From: CAG-552 sp964516925
GTDB taxonomy: Bacteria > Bacillota > Clostridia > Christensenellales > Pumilibacteraceae
Direction of reading: 5' to 3'
Assembly: GCA_964516925.1 (NCBI GenBank)
Contig: CAZEXL010000007.1
Location: forward strand, 1 to 64,000
Length of the DNA stretch: 64,000 nucleotides
This document shows, piece by piece, positions 36,603-44,620 of this stretch. Both the position numbers and the translations under genes were made by a program. A model generated the notes under the pieces. It was not told where the DNA came from, searched no databases, and saw only the letters and a program-made list of their open reading frames with translations. Positions within the stretch are counted from its first letter, which is position 1, and each line of letters starts with the position of its first letter.

Positions 36603-38141
36603 ATGAGCATTTTGGAAATAAAAAACTTATCGCACGTGTACGACAGCAAAACACTTTTTTACAAAGCAAATCTAAGCGTTTCGGGCGGCGAACATTCGGG
36701 CATAGTCGGACTTAACGGCGCAGGCAAATCAACGTTTATAAAAATCTTGTCCGGCGAGGTCCTTCAAGACGAAGGCGAAGTAAAGTGGCTTAACGGACTT
36801 ACTACGGGCTACCTCGATCAGCACGCCGACATCGATCGCTCGCTTACCGTTATGGAATATCTGCGAGCCGCATTTAGCGAAATGTACGTTTTGAACTATA
36901 AGATGGAAAGCATCTACGCGCAAATGGCAGAATCCGACCCCGACGAGCTGGACAAACTTATTACAAAAGCAAACAACATTCTCGATCGCCTCACCGACGC
37001 AGGCTTTTTCGAGCTTGACGCCACTATAAAAAAGGTCGCCTCCGGTCTAGGCGTTGCCGCGCTTGGCTACGACACTCCGATATCCAACCTTAGCGGCGGC
37101 GGCAGAGCAAAGCTTATGCTTGCAAAATTGTTGCTTACAAAACCGGACGTTATGCTATTGGACGAACCCACTAACTTTTTGGACGTAGAACATATTGCGT
37201 GGCTGGAGGAGTTTCTTAACGGCACGAAGTCTGCGTTTTTGGTTATATCGCACGACATGGACTTTTTGGACAAGGTGTGCAAAAACATTATTAATATCGA
37301 AAACGGCGAAATTAAAAAATACAGCGGCAACTATTCGCAATTCGTCGTGCAGCGCGAACAAAACGCCAAGCAGTACGAAGAAGCGTACGCTAGACAACAG
37401 CGCGAAATAGAAAAAATGACCGACTACATCGAACGCAACAAAGCCCGTGCCGCCACGGCGGGTATGGCAAACAGCCGCAAAAAAATGCTGGACAAAATAG
37501 AAATCATACGCAAACCGACCGTCGTTTACGACGCCGAGTTCAACTTTCCGTACGTAGACCTTAACACGAAGGAACTGCTTGTAGTCGATAAGCTGGAGGT
37601 AGGCTACGGCTCACCCATTTTGCCGCCTTTTTCGATAACGCTGGGCAGCGACACCAGACTTTGGCTTAGAGGTACCAACGGCATAGGCAAAACGACCATT
37701 ATAAAAACGATACTTTATAAACTTGCAAAAATAAGCGGAAAGGTCAGATTTCATCCGGCGGTAAAAATCGCATACATCGAGCAAGACCTTACCTTTGAAA
37801 ACAGCGAACTTCTGCCCGCCCAATACCTAAGCGACAAATTTCCGCGCCTTAATCAAAAAGACGTGCGCGCCTTGCTTGCCAAAGTGGGACTTAAAAACGA
37901 ACTTGCGCTTAAGCCCATTCACACGCTTAGCGGCGGCGAGCAAGTCAGACTTAAACTTGCCGTGCTTATGAATCAACCGTCCAATCTTCTCGTATTGGAC
38001 GAACCTACCAACCATTTGGACGTTCGAGCCAAAGCAAGCCTAAAAAAAGCTCTTAACGCATACAAGGGCGCAATATTGCTGGTAAGTCACGAAAAAGACT
38101 TTGCCGAAGGCGTATGCAACAAAGTCTTTGACGTTAAGTAA
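36603..38141 (+). CDS. ABC-F family ATPase, 512 aa
   Basis: Two ABC ATPase domains with no membrane segments. First: Walker A GLNGAGKST (about 36-44), signature LSGGGRAKLMLAKLL, Walker B VMLLDEPTNFLD. Second: GTNGIGKTT, LSGGEQVRLKLAVL, LLVLDEPTNHLD. The interdomain linker (about 240-300) is short and basic. ABC-F proteins act on the ribosome: translation factors (EttA/Uup) or antibiotic protection. The short linker does not resemble a resistance-type long arm, so housekeeping is more likely. No ribosome-binding site; probably leaderless. Confidence 0.93.
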   Translation: MSILEIKNLSHVYDSKTLFYKANLSVSGGEHSGIVGLNGAGKSTFIKILSGEVLQDEGEVKWLNGLTTGYLDQHADIDRSLTVMEYLRAAFSEMYVLNYKMESIYAQMAESDPDELDKLITKANNILDRLTDAGFFELDATIKKVASGLGVAALGYDTPISNLSGGGRAKLMLAKLLLTKPDVMLLDEPTNFLDVEHIAWLEEFLNGTKSAFLVISHDMDFLDKVCKNIINIENGEIKKYSGNYSQFVVQREQNAKQYEEAYARQQREIEKMTDYIERNKARAATAGMANSRKKMLDKIEIIRKPTVVYDAEFNFPYVDLNTKELLVVDKLEVGYGSPILPPFSITLGSDTRLWLRGTNGIGKTTIIKTILYKLAKISGKVRFHPAVKIAYIEQDLTFENSELLPAQYLSDKFPRLNQKDVRALLAKVGLKNELALKPIHTLSGGEQVRLKLAVLMNQPSNLLVLDEPTNHLDVRAKASLKKALNAYKGAILLVSHEKDFAEGVCNKVFDVK

Positions 38142-38153
38142 TTGCCTAAAAAG

Positions 38154-38187
38154 AACGGCCGAGCTTAATTGCTCGACCGTTTTCGTT
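38154..38187. terminator. Bidirectional terminator
   Basis: AACGG-C-CGAGC / GCTCG-A-CCGTT stem with one mismatch, T-rich on the plus side, between the converging ABC-F and PfkB-like genes. Confidence 0.8.
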
Positions 38188-38198
38188 TTGTTATAAAC

Positions 38199-39068
38199 TT
38201 ATAAATACGCTACGTTGTCGCCGCTTATATATTCGGCTGAATTGCGTACGCCGCTTAAAGCTTGCTCTTTTATAGGTAATCCTTGCAAAAAGCCTTTTAT
38301 AAGCGCGGCGTTGAATACGCTGCCTACTCCGCTTTTGTTTACGACTATTGCGCTGCCCGCATCCACGTGCCCGAATTCGTTGCCGTCGTTGTACCACACG
38401 CCGTCCTTCCCACAAGTTACGAACACGCTTTTTACGCCGGCGTTAAGTAAAATATCGGTTGCGGCGTGAAAGTTATTCTCGCTTACAAGCGAAAACCCTA
38501 CCAGATTTTCAAGTTCCTCTTTGTTTGGCTTTATGGTATGAACGTACTTTAGCAAATTCTTTAGCTTAAGCGACGATTTTACCGATACCGTATCTGCAAA
38601 AATAGGGCATTTTACGTTTTGGCACAAAAATTCGAGTTTTTCGTAATCGTACTTTGCGTCCACGTAACACGCCGCCGCGCCGTTAAGAACGCCTAGCCTG
38701 GACTGAAAAAAACTAATATCCATATTGCGTAAAATACGATAATCGTTCAACTCGCGCAAGAGTTCGCCGTTAGAGTCCCTCATTTCTATTACTGCGGACG
38801 TAGGAGCGTCCAGCGTAAGCGAATAACTGTAGTCCACTCCGAAATGATCGCACGTCGCCTTTATTCCTTCGGCAAATACGTCGCGACCGAATGCCGTTAT
38901 TAACTTTACGTCCACCCCGCCGCGCGCAAGATGTTCGCTTAGATTGCGAGCCTCGCCGTCTAATCTAAGCGATACGACACCCGGATTTTCGTCTTCGCTT
39001 TTACGAACGAACGACGTACCCAAAACCGTTACGTGCGATCCGCCTATAACCGATACGTATTGTTGCAT
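38199..39068 (-). CDS. PfkB-fold sugar/nucleoside kinase-like protein lacking the catalytic Asp, 289 aa
   Basis: Ribokinase/PfkB fold of the pseudouridine-kinase-like type: ISVIGGSH start, GGVDVKLITAFGRDVFAEGI, KPNKEELENLVG, VFVTCGKDGVWY. The family's anion-hole and catalytic motif GAGD is replaced by GVGS (in NKSGVGSVFNAALIKGF), removing the general base. It may be inactive, use another residue, or be a binding protein. Start at 39068 follows GGGAG; a second ATG four codons upstream lacks one. Transcribed from a consensus promoter. Confidence 0.85.
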   Translation of the reverse strand: MQQYVSVIGGSHVTVLGTSFVRKSEDENPGVVSLRLDGEARNLSEHLARGGVDVKLITAFGRDVFAEGIKATCDHFGVDYSYSLTLDAPTSAVIEMRDSNGELLRELNDYRILRNMDISFFQSRLGVLNGAAACYVDAKYDYEKLEFLCQNVKCPIFADTVSVKSSLKLKNLLKYVHTIKPNKEELENLVGFSLVSENNFHAATDILLNAGVKSVFVTCGKDGVWYNDGNEFGHVDAGSAIVVNKSGVGSVFNAALIKGFLQGLPIKEQALSGVRNSAEYISGDNVAYL

Positions 39069-39091
39069 ACATTCTCCCATAGTTTTTTTAT

Positions 39092-39120
39092 ATTATACCA
39101 CACGCGAACGTGATTGTCAA
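39092..39120 (-). promoter_or_regulatory. Consensus promoter of the PfkB-like gene
   Basis: TTGACA (39115-39120), 17 bases, TATAAT (39092-39097), extended -10. Confidence 0.9.
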
Positions 39121-39175
39121 TAGTCCCGCTTCGCTTAAACCCCGCCAAAAATAATTTCACATTGCGACGCAACCC

Positions 39176-39371
39176 CACGGTTGCATTTAGTTGCGCTCTG
39201 GTTGCATTTGGTTGCGCATTGGTTGCATTTGGTTGCGCACAAGTTGCATTTGGTTGCGTTTGGTTGCGCATAGGTTGCGTTTGGTTGCGCATAGGTTGCG
39301 TTTGGTTGCGCACTGGTTGCGTTTGGTTGCGCATAGGTTGCGTTTGGTTGCGCATAGGTTGCGTTTGGTTG
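39176..39371. repeat. 21-bp tandem repeat array
   Basis: About 9.5 copies of GTTGCGTTTGGTTGCGCATAG or the GTTGCATTTGG variant fill the space between the stop of murC and the promoter of the PfkB-like gene. No spacers, so it is not CRISPR. The copies near murC are the most uniform; the others drift. Confidence 0.9.
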
Positions 39372-39383
39372 CAAAACGCAAAT

Positions 39384-40637
39384 TTAGCCGTTTTTCGTTT
39401 TGCTTTTTACGTAAAAGCGAGCGAAGCGGTCTATCGTGCCCGCGCCCATAAAAATCACGCAATCGAAATTTGCCTCGGTTTGCCTTATCATGTCGTCGGC
39501 AGCTGAGTAACAATCGGCTTTTTTAAACTGCCCTTCGCGAGCTAGTAGCGAAGAATTTATTTGCGGTATCGGCTGTTCCCTAGCCGAATAAATAGGTAAT
39601 ATTATCACGTCGTCCGCTAGGCTAAGCGACCTTACGAAATCTTTAAGAAACTTTTGCGTTCGCGAATAGGTGTGCGGTTCGAAAACGACGAGGACGCGAT
39701 TGTAAATTTTCTTGGCAAGAGTAAGCGTACATTCTATTTCTTTCGGATGATGGGCGTAGTCGCTTACGTATTCTATTCCGCTTATTTTGCCCAAACTTTC
39801 AAACCGCCTGTCTACACCTTTAAACTTTTCTATTCCGCACGTTTCGGCACCCAAAAAGCGGCAAACCGCAAGTGCGGCTAGCGCGTTTGTAACGTTATGT
39901 TCTCCCCTTACGCCCAGCGTTACGTCGGCAAACTTACGTCCGAAATCGTAAGCCGAAAAAGAATAGTAGCCGTCCTTTTGGTCGGTTATTATCGCGCGAT
40001 AATCGTTTTCGTCGTTAAGCCCGAACGTAAACGTCTTTTTGCCCCTAAGCGTTCTTGCCTCGTTGTCGCCGCAAACGAATGCTACCGAGCTTTTTTGCGT
40101 AAATTTATTAAACGCTTCGTAAAAATTTTCGTACGTTTTGTAATAATCGGCGTGATCCAGTTGGACGTTTAACGCCACGGCAATATCCGGCGAAAGCGTC
40201 AGAAAATTTTCCTTGTATTCGCAAGCTTCGGTAATAAACAGCTCTTTGCCGCCTATGCGCCCGACTTTACCTCCTATCGCTCCGCCTACGTGGCACGTGG
40301 GATTAAGATATTCCAGCGCGCATGCAAGCATTGCCGTAGTAGTCGTTTTGCCGTGCGTACCGCATATCGCCACGACCGAACCGTAATTTTTAGATATCCT
40401 TCCAAGCAGCTCTGCTCTTGAAACAAGCGGTAACCCCAATCTTTTTGCTTGTGCGTATTCTACGTTATTTTCGTCTATTGCCGAAGTGTAAACGACCTCG
40501 TCGGCTCCGAATACGTTTTTGGCGTCGTGCCCGCCGTCCGAAACGTCCGAACCGCTTACCTCGTTGCCGTAACTGCGGCACAATTCCGCCAAAAAGCACA
40601 TACTTATACCCTTAATGCCTATAAAATGCGTTCTCAT
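39384..40637 (-). CDS. murC: UDP-N-acetylmuramate-alanine ligase
   Basis: Mur ligase that adds L-alanine to UDP-MurNAc in peptidoglycan synthesis. N-terminal HFIGIKGISMCFLAELC (the usual GIGGxGM is GIKGISM), ATP loop CGTHGKTTTTAM, then EACEYKENFL, NVQLDHADYY, GVRGEHNVTNALAA and DYAHHPKEI. 417 residues, a little shorter than usual. Start at 40637: a TATTAT box lies exactly six bases upstream with no ribosome-binding site, although the matching -35 is poor. It is divergent from spoVG. Confidence 0.93.
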   Translation of the reverse strand: MRTHFIGIKGISMCFLAELCRSYGNEVSGSDVSDGGHDAKNVFGADEVVYTSAIDENNVEYAQAKRLGLPLVSRAELLGRISKNYGSVVAICGTHGKTTTTAMLACALEYLNPTCHVGGAIGGKVGRIGGKELFITEACEYKENFLTLSPDIAVALNVQLDHADYYKTYENFYEAFNKFTQKSSVAFVCGDNEARTLRGKKTFTFGLNDENDYRAIITDQKDGYYSFSAYDFGRKFADVTLGVRGEHNVTNALAALAVCRFLGAETCGIEKFKGVDRRFESLGKISGIEYVSDYAHHPKEIECTLTLAKKIYNRVLVVFEPHTYSRTQKFLKDFVRSLSLADDVIILPIYSAREQPIPQINSSLLAREGQFKKADCYSAADDMIRQTEANFDCVIFMGAGTIDRFARFYVKSKTKNG

Positions 40638-40643
40638 AAACCC

Positions 40644-40649
40644 ATAATA
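40644..40649 (-). promoter_or_regulatory. Probable -10 box of murC
   Basis: TATTAT six bases before the ATG; the -35 at 17 bases is GAACTT (weak). Same spacing as the other leaderless candidates. Confidence 0.4.
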
Positions 40650-40703
40650 TGAAAAAATCGGCAAGAAAGTTCTTATTTTTTTCGCAAAAGTGTGCAAAAT
40701 CGT

Positions 40704-40732
40704 TTTACAATATGCTCTTAACGTGTTATAAT
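40704..40732 (+). promoter_or_regulatory. Promoter of spoVG
   Basis: TTTACA (40704-40709), 17 bases, TATAAT (40727-40732); leader about 25 nt with AAAGGAAC. Confidence 0.8.
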
Positions 40733-40763
40733 AGTGAATATAATACAAAAGGAACGATCATTT

Positions 40764-41042
40764 ATGAACATCACCGAAGTAAGAATAAGGCTTTTAAAGC
40801 GCGACGACACCAAGCTTAAAGCCGTTGCAACCATTACCATCGACGATTATTTCGTCGTGCACGACATTAAAGTCATTCAGGGCGACACCGACTACTTTAT
40901 CGCCATGCCCAGCAAGAAAATGCCGTCCGGCGAATTTAAAGACATCGTTCATCCGCTTAATACCGAAACCCGCGAGATGTTACGCTCTCTTATAGTTCAA
41001 GAATACAAAAAAGCCGCCCTTAGCGCAAACGAACCCGTCTAG
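40764..41042 (+). CDS. spoVG: SpoVG family RNA/DNA-binding regulator, 92 aa
   Basis: Starts NITEVRIRLLKRDDTKLKAVATITIDDYFVVHDIKVIQG, the conserved SpoVG core, with FIAMPSKKMPSGEFKDIVHPLNTETR. SpoVG proteins bind nucleic acid and affect sporulation, cell division and virulence genes. The ATG at 40764 has AAAGGAAC upstream. Its stop overlaps by four bases the stop of a zinc-ribbon gene on the other strand. Confidence 0.95.
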   Translation: MNITEVRIRLLKRDDTKLKAVATITIDDYFVVHDIKVIQGDTDYFIAMPSKKMPSGEFKDIVHPLNTETREMLRSLIVQEYKKAALSANEPV

Positions 41043-41176
41043 CTGTAGTATTTTAGTTGCGAAAAACATATTTCACAGCTACTTGGATTACATTCGTTGC
41101 AATAGTGCGTTCCGCATTTGGCGCAATACGAACACTCGTTTAAGTCCGTTTCTTTGCCGCATTTACTGCATATCAT
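41039..41176 (-). CDS. Small zinc-ribbon protein, 45 aa
   Basis: Eight cysteines in 45 residues: MICSKCGK, CSYCAKCG, YCNECNPSSCEIC. They form paired CxxC knuckles that can hold two Zn2+ ions. No enzyme domain. It is too short for confident family placement. The start at 41176 is the first ATG giving a Cys-rich protein; the longer frame is basic and unlikely. Ribosome-binding site not clear. It converges on spoVG with overlapping stops. Confidence 0.6.
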   Translation of the reverse strand: MICSKCGKETDLNECSYCAKCGTHYCNECNPSSCEICFSQLKYYS

Positions 41177-41245
41177 AACTACAGTATGTCTTAACACAGC
41201 AGTTTTATTCGATCGCCTTTCTTTTTGCCGTGGCAAAAAGTTACT

Positions 41246-41281
41246 AAAAAGCAAGAGTTTTACACCACTCTTGCTTTTTTT
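41246..41281 (-). terminator. Terminator of the dnaX-recR-acetyltransferase operon
   Basis: AGCAAGAGT / ACTCTTGCT stem between A and T runs, six bases after the stop at 41288. Confidence 0.85.
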
Positions 41282-41287
41282 AGTCCT

Positions 41288-41995
41288 TTAGTCTTTATGT
41301 AACCAAAATATTTGATTTTTGCTAATTTGCATACCCATTTTGCTTTGAAGCGCGAACGACTTATCGTTGCCCTCTACTATTTGGCAATACGGAACTTTTC
41401 CCTTTAAAAGCACGTCGTTTATAATAAACGCTTCCAGCGCTTCACCGTAGCCGCGACGACGATACTTCTCTTTTACGGCAAGCAATCCCATTGCGCCCTG
41501 AATGTGCATCCCTACCATGCCTACCGCTTCGCCGCCGACGTACGCGCCGTAAACCAAACCTTTTTTTATGTGCGTAATTGCCGAATCTTCCTTAAAGCTG
41601 TACATAAGGCAAGCTTCCTTAACTTCGTCAACGCACATAAGACGAATTTCCAGTCCCTTATCGTCGAAAGCAAACGGCCCGTTAAGGTACACGCCCTGAC
41701 GACACGGCGTTTTACAGCAAAAGTTCATCTTATCTATTACGAAGTCGGCAAGTGCCGAATTGTGCGCCACTATCGCGGCGTTTTGCGGAACGGACGAAAG
41801 CAGCTTGTCCGCCTTGTCAAGATCGTACGTTTGCAACATATATACGTTACTGCCCTTGTCCTTAACCATAACGCAATCGCTTTGCGCGCAAAGAACGTCC
41901 GCCGTGCCGTTTTTTATAGGCTCTATCATGGACACATTAAGCATGTAATCTTCGTTTAAAAAATCTAAAGCGACGGTGTAATTTTCGTTGTTCAT
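41288..41995 (-). CDS. GNAT family N-acetyltransferase, 235 aa
   Basis: The C-terminal half has the acetyl-CoA loop KEKYRRRGYGEALEAFII and the strands VGMVGMHIQGAMGLLAV typical of GNAT. The N-terminal half (NENYTVALDFLNEDYMLNVSM) is probably an extra domain for the acceptor. Substrate unknown. It lies 22 bases after recR. Start uncertain: the ATG at 41995 has a weak signal, one at 42040 overlaps recR. Confidence 0.85.
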   Translation of the reverse strand: MNNENYTVALDFLNEDYMLNVSMIEPIKNGTADVLCAQSDCVMVKDKGSNVYMLQTYDLDKADKLLSSVPQNAAIVAHNSALADFVIDKMNFCCKTPCRQGVYLNGPFAFDDKGLEIRLMCVDEVKEACLMYSFKEDSAITHIKKGLVYGAYVGGEAVGMVGMHIQGAMGLLAVKEKYRRRGYGEALEAFIINDVLLKGKVPYCQIVEGNDKSFALQSKMGMQISKNQIFWLHKD

Positions 41996-42017
41996 AAATC
42001 TATCGTTTCTAGTCACA

Positions 42018-42602
42018 CTAAATTTCCACCCTTCCGTCAAGCGCGCGTTCCAGCGTTATTTCGTCGGCGTATTCTATGTCGCTTCCTATGCTTATGCCCT
42101 GAGCAAGCCGAGTAACCTTTACGCCCAGCGGCTTTATAAGATGACTAAGATACATTGCCGTGGCTTCGCCTTCTACGTCGGGATTGGTAGCCATTATAAC
42201 CTCTTTTACGCCGTCGAGCCGCTTTAGCAAACTCTTTACGTTAAGATCGTCGACGCTTCGACCGTCAAGCGGACTTATCGTTCCGTGCAAAACGTGATAC
42301 ACGCCCTTAAACGATCCGCCCTTATCGAGCGCAAGCACGTCTTTAGGATACGCCACTACGCAAATAACCGACTTGTCGCGTTTACGGCAAATTTCGCATA
42401 CGTCGTCCTCGGTAAAGTTGCCGCATTGCGAGCAAAACTTTACGTTCGCTTTTACGGCTTGCATGGCGTCGCAAAAGTCTTTTACCTCTTCGTCGGACAT
42501 GTCTATTACCGAATAGGCAAATCGCTGAGCCGTTTTTAGCCCTACGCCCGGAAGCGACGAAAACTTGTTTATTAGTTTTACTATACTTGCAGGTTGCTTC
42601 AT
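42018..42602 (-). CDS. recR: Recombination mediator RecR, 194 aa
   Basis: Complete RecR: helix-hairpin-helix LINKFSSLPGVGLKTAQRFAY, zinc finger FCSQCGNFTEDDVCEIC, and Toprim domain (VICVVAYPKDVLALD...ATNPDVEGEATAMYL). Works with RecO and RecF to load RecA at gaps. One base after ybaB, in the conserved dnaX-ybaB-recR order. Confidence 0.97.
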   Translation of the reverse strand: MKQPASIVKLINKFSSLPGVGLKTAQRFAYSVIDMSDEEVKDFCDAMQAVKANVKFCSQCGNFTEDDVCEICRKRDKSVICVVAYPKDVLALDKGGSFKGVYHVLHGTISPLDGRSVDDLNVKSLLKRLDGVKEVIMATNPDVEGEATAMYLSHLIKPLGVKVTRLAQGISIGSDIEYADEITLERALDGRVEI

Positions 42603-42603
42603 T

Positions 42604-42930
42604 TTACATTAATCCGTTTACGCCCGCCGGCAAAAGCTCTGCCTCGAGTTCTTCGGCTGCGGCAAACGCTTCGTTGTACGCGGCAAGAATAAGGTCCTCC
42701 AGCATTTCGAGATCGTCTAGATCTACCGCTTCGGGTTTTATCGACAAACGTTGCAATCTTTTTTTGCCGTCGATAGTAACCGAAACCAAGCCGCCACCCG
42801 CTTCGCCCGTAAGCTCGGTGTCCTCAAGTTCTGCCTGAGCCGCCGCCATCTGTTCCTGAAGCTTTTGCGCTTGCTTCATCATTGCCTGCATATTCATACC
42901 GCCGCCGCCAAAGCCGCCGTACTTTGCCAT
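42604..42930 (-). CDS. ybaB: YbaB/EbfC family nucleoid-associated protein, 108 aa
   Basis: Gly/Met-rich N-terminus (AKYGGFGGGGMNMQAMMKQAQKLQEQMAAAQAEL), then GEAGGGLVSVTIDGKKRLQRLSI. Binds DNA. The ATG at 42930 follows GGAGGAAC. Between dnaX and recR as in most bacteria. Confidence 0.95.
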   Translation of the reverse strand: MAKYGGFGGGGMNMQAMMKQAQKLQEQMAAAQAELEDTELTGEAGGGLVSVTIDGKKRLQRLSIKPEAVDLDDLEMLEDLILAAYNEAFAAAEELEAELLPAGVNGLM

Positions 42931-43002
42931 AATTGTGTTCCTCCGATTTGCGTTATTTAGATATTGTATCATCGCATCGGCAACGCTTCGATTGCCGACC
43001 GA

Positions 43003-44508
43003 TTACTTAATTATGTTTACTTTAACGTCCTTGCCTACCATCATTTTAAGGCGTTCGAGCTCTTTGTCTTTGTCCGCCGCTGCTCGCTTGTCTATTTTCA
43101 GTCTGTACGGAATTCCGCCGGCGGCAAACGCTCTGTTTATCGCGTCGATAGTTGCCGAATTGCAAAAATCAAGATAATCCTCGCCGCACCAAACTATGAA
43201 CTCGGCGCCTTTAATCTCCACGTCGGAGTGATTGCCGATAAGCGTTTGAATTCTCGTCGATTCGTTTTGACGACAGTAGCTTATAACCTTACCCCACACC
43301 ATAGGTGCCGTCATCTTTAAGTCGCCGACCTTCGTTGCCGCAACCGTTTGTCGCTCGGTTGTCGGCTTGTACGTTACGTCCGATGCCACCCTCTTTTCCA
43401 ATCTGTTTAAGCGTTCTTCGATTGCAGAAAGATCGGCTACGGCAAGCTTGCACGCTCGCAAACACGCCGTTTCCAAAACCACGCGCGGGCTTACGGAATA
43501 TCTGAGTTCGGGTTCTACGCCCGAAAAAATCGTTATTACGGTCGTTAAAAACTGAGTGGTCGTTTTGTCCGAATCTTCCTTCATCATTTTGACGTGTTCG
43601 TCCGTTTCCACCACTAGCTTAGGCGCCGCGCTAAGCAACAACAAATCACGCGCGTAAAGCGTAAGCTCCTTGGCGATAAGTCCCATGCTTTTGCCGCTTA
43701 ACGCAAGCTCGTTTATCGCTTCGAAACAAGCGCCGACGTTAGACGTTTTTACGGCGTTAAACAGCGCTCGTATTTTGCTTTTGTCCACGCCGCCCAAAGC
43801 GTTTAAAACGTGCTCGTACGTAAGTTTGCCGTCCGAAAGCGACAAACACATATCGGCAATCGAAAGCGCGTCGCGCACCGAACCTTCCGCCGCCGAAGCT
43901 ATATACCTAATCGCGTCAAAGTCGTATTCTTTGTTTTCGGCGTCGTACACCGAACAAAGCAATTTGGCAATTTCGTCCACCGATACGAGTCTGAAATCAA
44001 ACCGCATACAACGCGAAAGTATGGTTGCGGGAAGCTTATGCGCTTCGGTGGTAGCAAGAATGAATACGGCGTGAGCAGGCGGCTCTTCCAGTGTTTTTAA
44101 CAGCGCGTTAAAGGCACTGCCCGTAAGCATATGTACCTCGTCGATTATATAAATCTTATACTTGCCGTTTACCGGCGGATAATTAACCTTTTCGCGTATT
44201 TCGCGAGCGTCGTCCACGCCGTTGTTGCTTGCCGCGTCTATTTCCAATATGTCCATATTTGGCTGCTTAAGCGCTTTGCAAACCTCGCATTCGCCGCACG
44301 GCGAACCGTTTTTGGGCGCAAGACAGTTTATTGCTCTTGCAAAAATACGCGCGCACGTCGTTTTGCCTACGCCGCGACTGCCGGTGAACAAATACGCGTG
44401 ACCTATTCGCCCCGACTCGATCTGGTTGATAAGCGTTTCGGTTACGTGCTTTTGCCCTATTACCGACGAAAAATCGTTCGGTCTGAATTTGCGATAAAGA
44501 GATGACAT
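43003..44508 (-). CDS. dnaX: DNA polymerase III subunits gamma/tau
   Basis: Clamp-loader ATPase, 501 residues. YRKFRPNDFSSVIGQKHV start; Walker A GSRGVGKT (about 43-50); zinc cysteines C62, C71, C74 and C77; Walker B region YIIDEVHMLT; sensor motif LATTEAHKLPATILSRCMRFDF. Tau-type C-terminal part is present but short. ATG at 44508 follows AAGGGGAAGG. Confidence 0.96.
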   Translation of the reverse strand: MSSLYRKFRPNDFSSVIGQKHVTETLINQIESGRIGHAYLFTGSRGVGKTTCARIFARAINCLAPKNGSPCGECEVCKALKQPNMDILEIDAASNNGVDDAREIREKVNYPPVNGKYKIYIIDEVHMLTGSAFNALLKTLEEPPAHAVFILATTEAHKLPATILSRCMRFDFRLVSVDEIAKLLCSVYDAENKEYDFDAIRYIASAAEGSVRDALSIADMCLSLSDGKLTYEHVLNALGGVDKSKIRALFNAVKTSNVGACFEAINELALSGKSMGLIAKELTLYARDLLLLSAAPKLVVETDEHVKMMKEDSDKTTTQFLTTVITIFSGVEPELRYSVSPRVVLETACLRACKLAVADLSAIEERLNRLEKRVASDVTYKPTTERQTVAATKVGDLKMTAPMVWGKVISYCRQNESTRIQTLIGNHSDVEIKGAEFIVWCGEDYLDFCNSATIDAINRAFAAGGIPYRLKIDKRAAADKDKELERLKMMVGKDVKVNIIK

Positions 44509-44568
44509 ATCCTTCCCCTTTAGTTGTAGGCGAACCAAACGTTACGCCTTAACGTTCTTTTCCTAGTT

Positions 44569-44598
44569 ATTGTATAACGAATCGTCTTCGGTTGTCAA
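44569..44598 (-). promoter_or_regulatory. Promoter of dnaX
   Basis: TTGACA (44593-44598), 18 bases, TACAAT (44569-44574). Confidence 0.75.
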
Positions 44599-44620
44599 GT
44601 CGTTAGCAACGCTACGCTTC

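Noticed and set aside
39176..39371. Regular repeats that might be CRISPR
   Set aside because: Copies are directly abutting with no unique spacers and the unit is 21 bp; no cas genes.
41218..41241. Hairpin CTTTTTGCC/GGCAAAAAG as a terminator for the zinc-ribbon gene
   Set aside because: It lies upstream of that gene and resembles the interspersed repeat hairpins; a stronger terminator is next to it.
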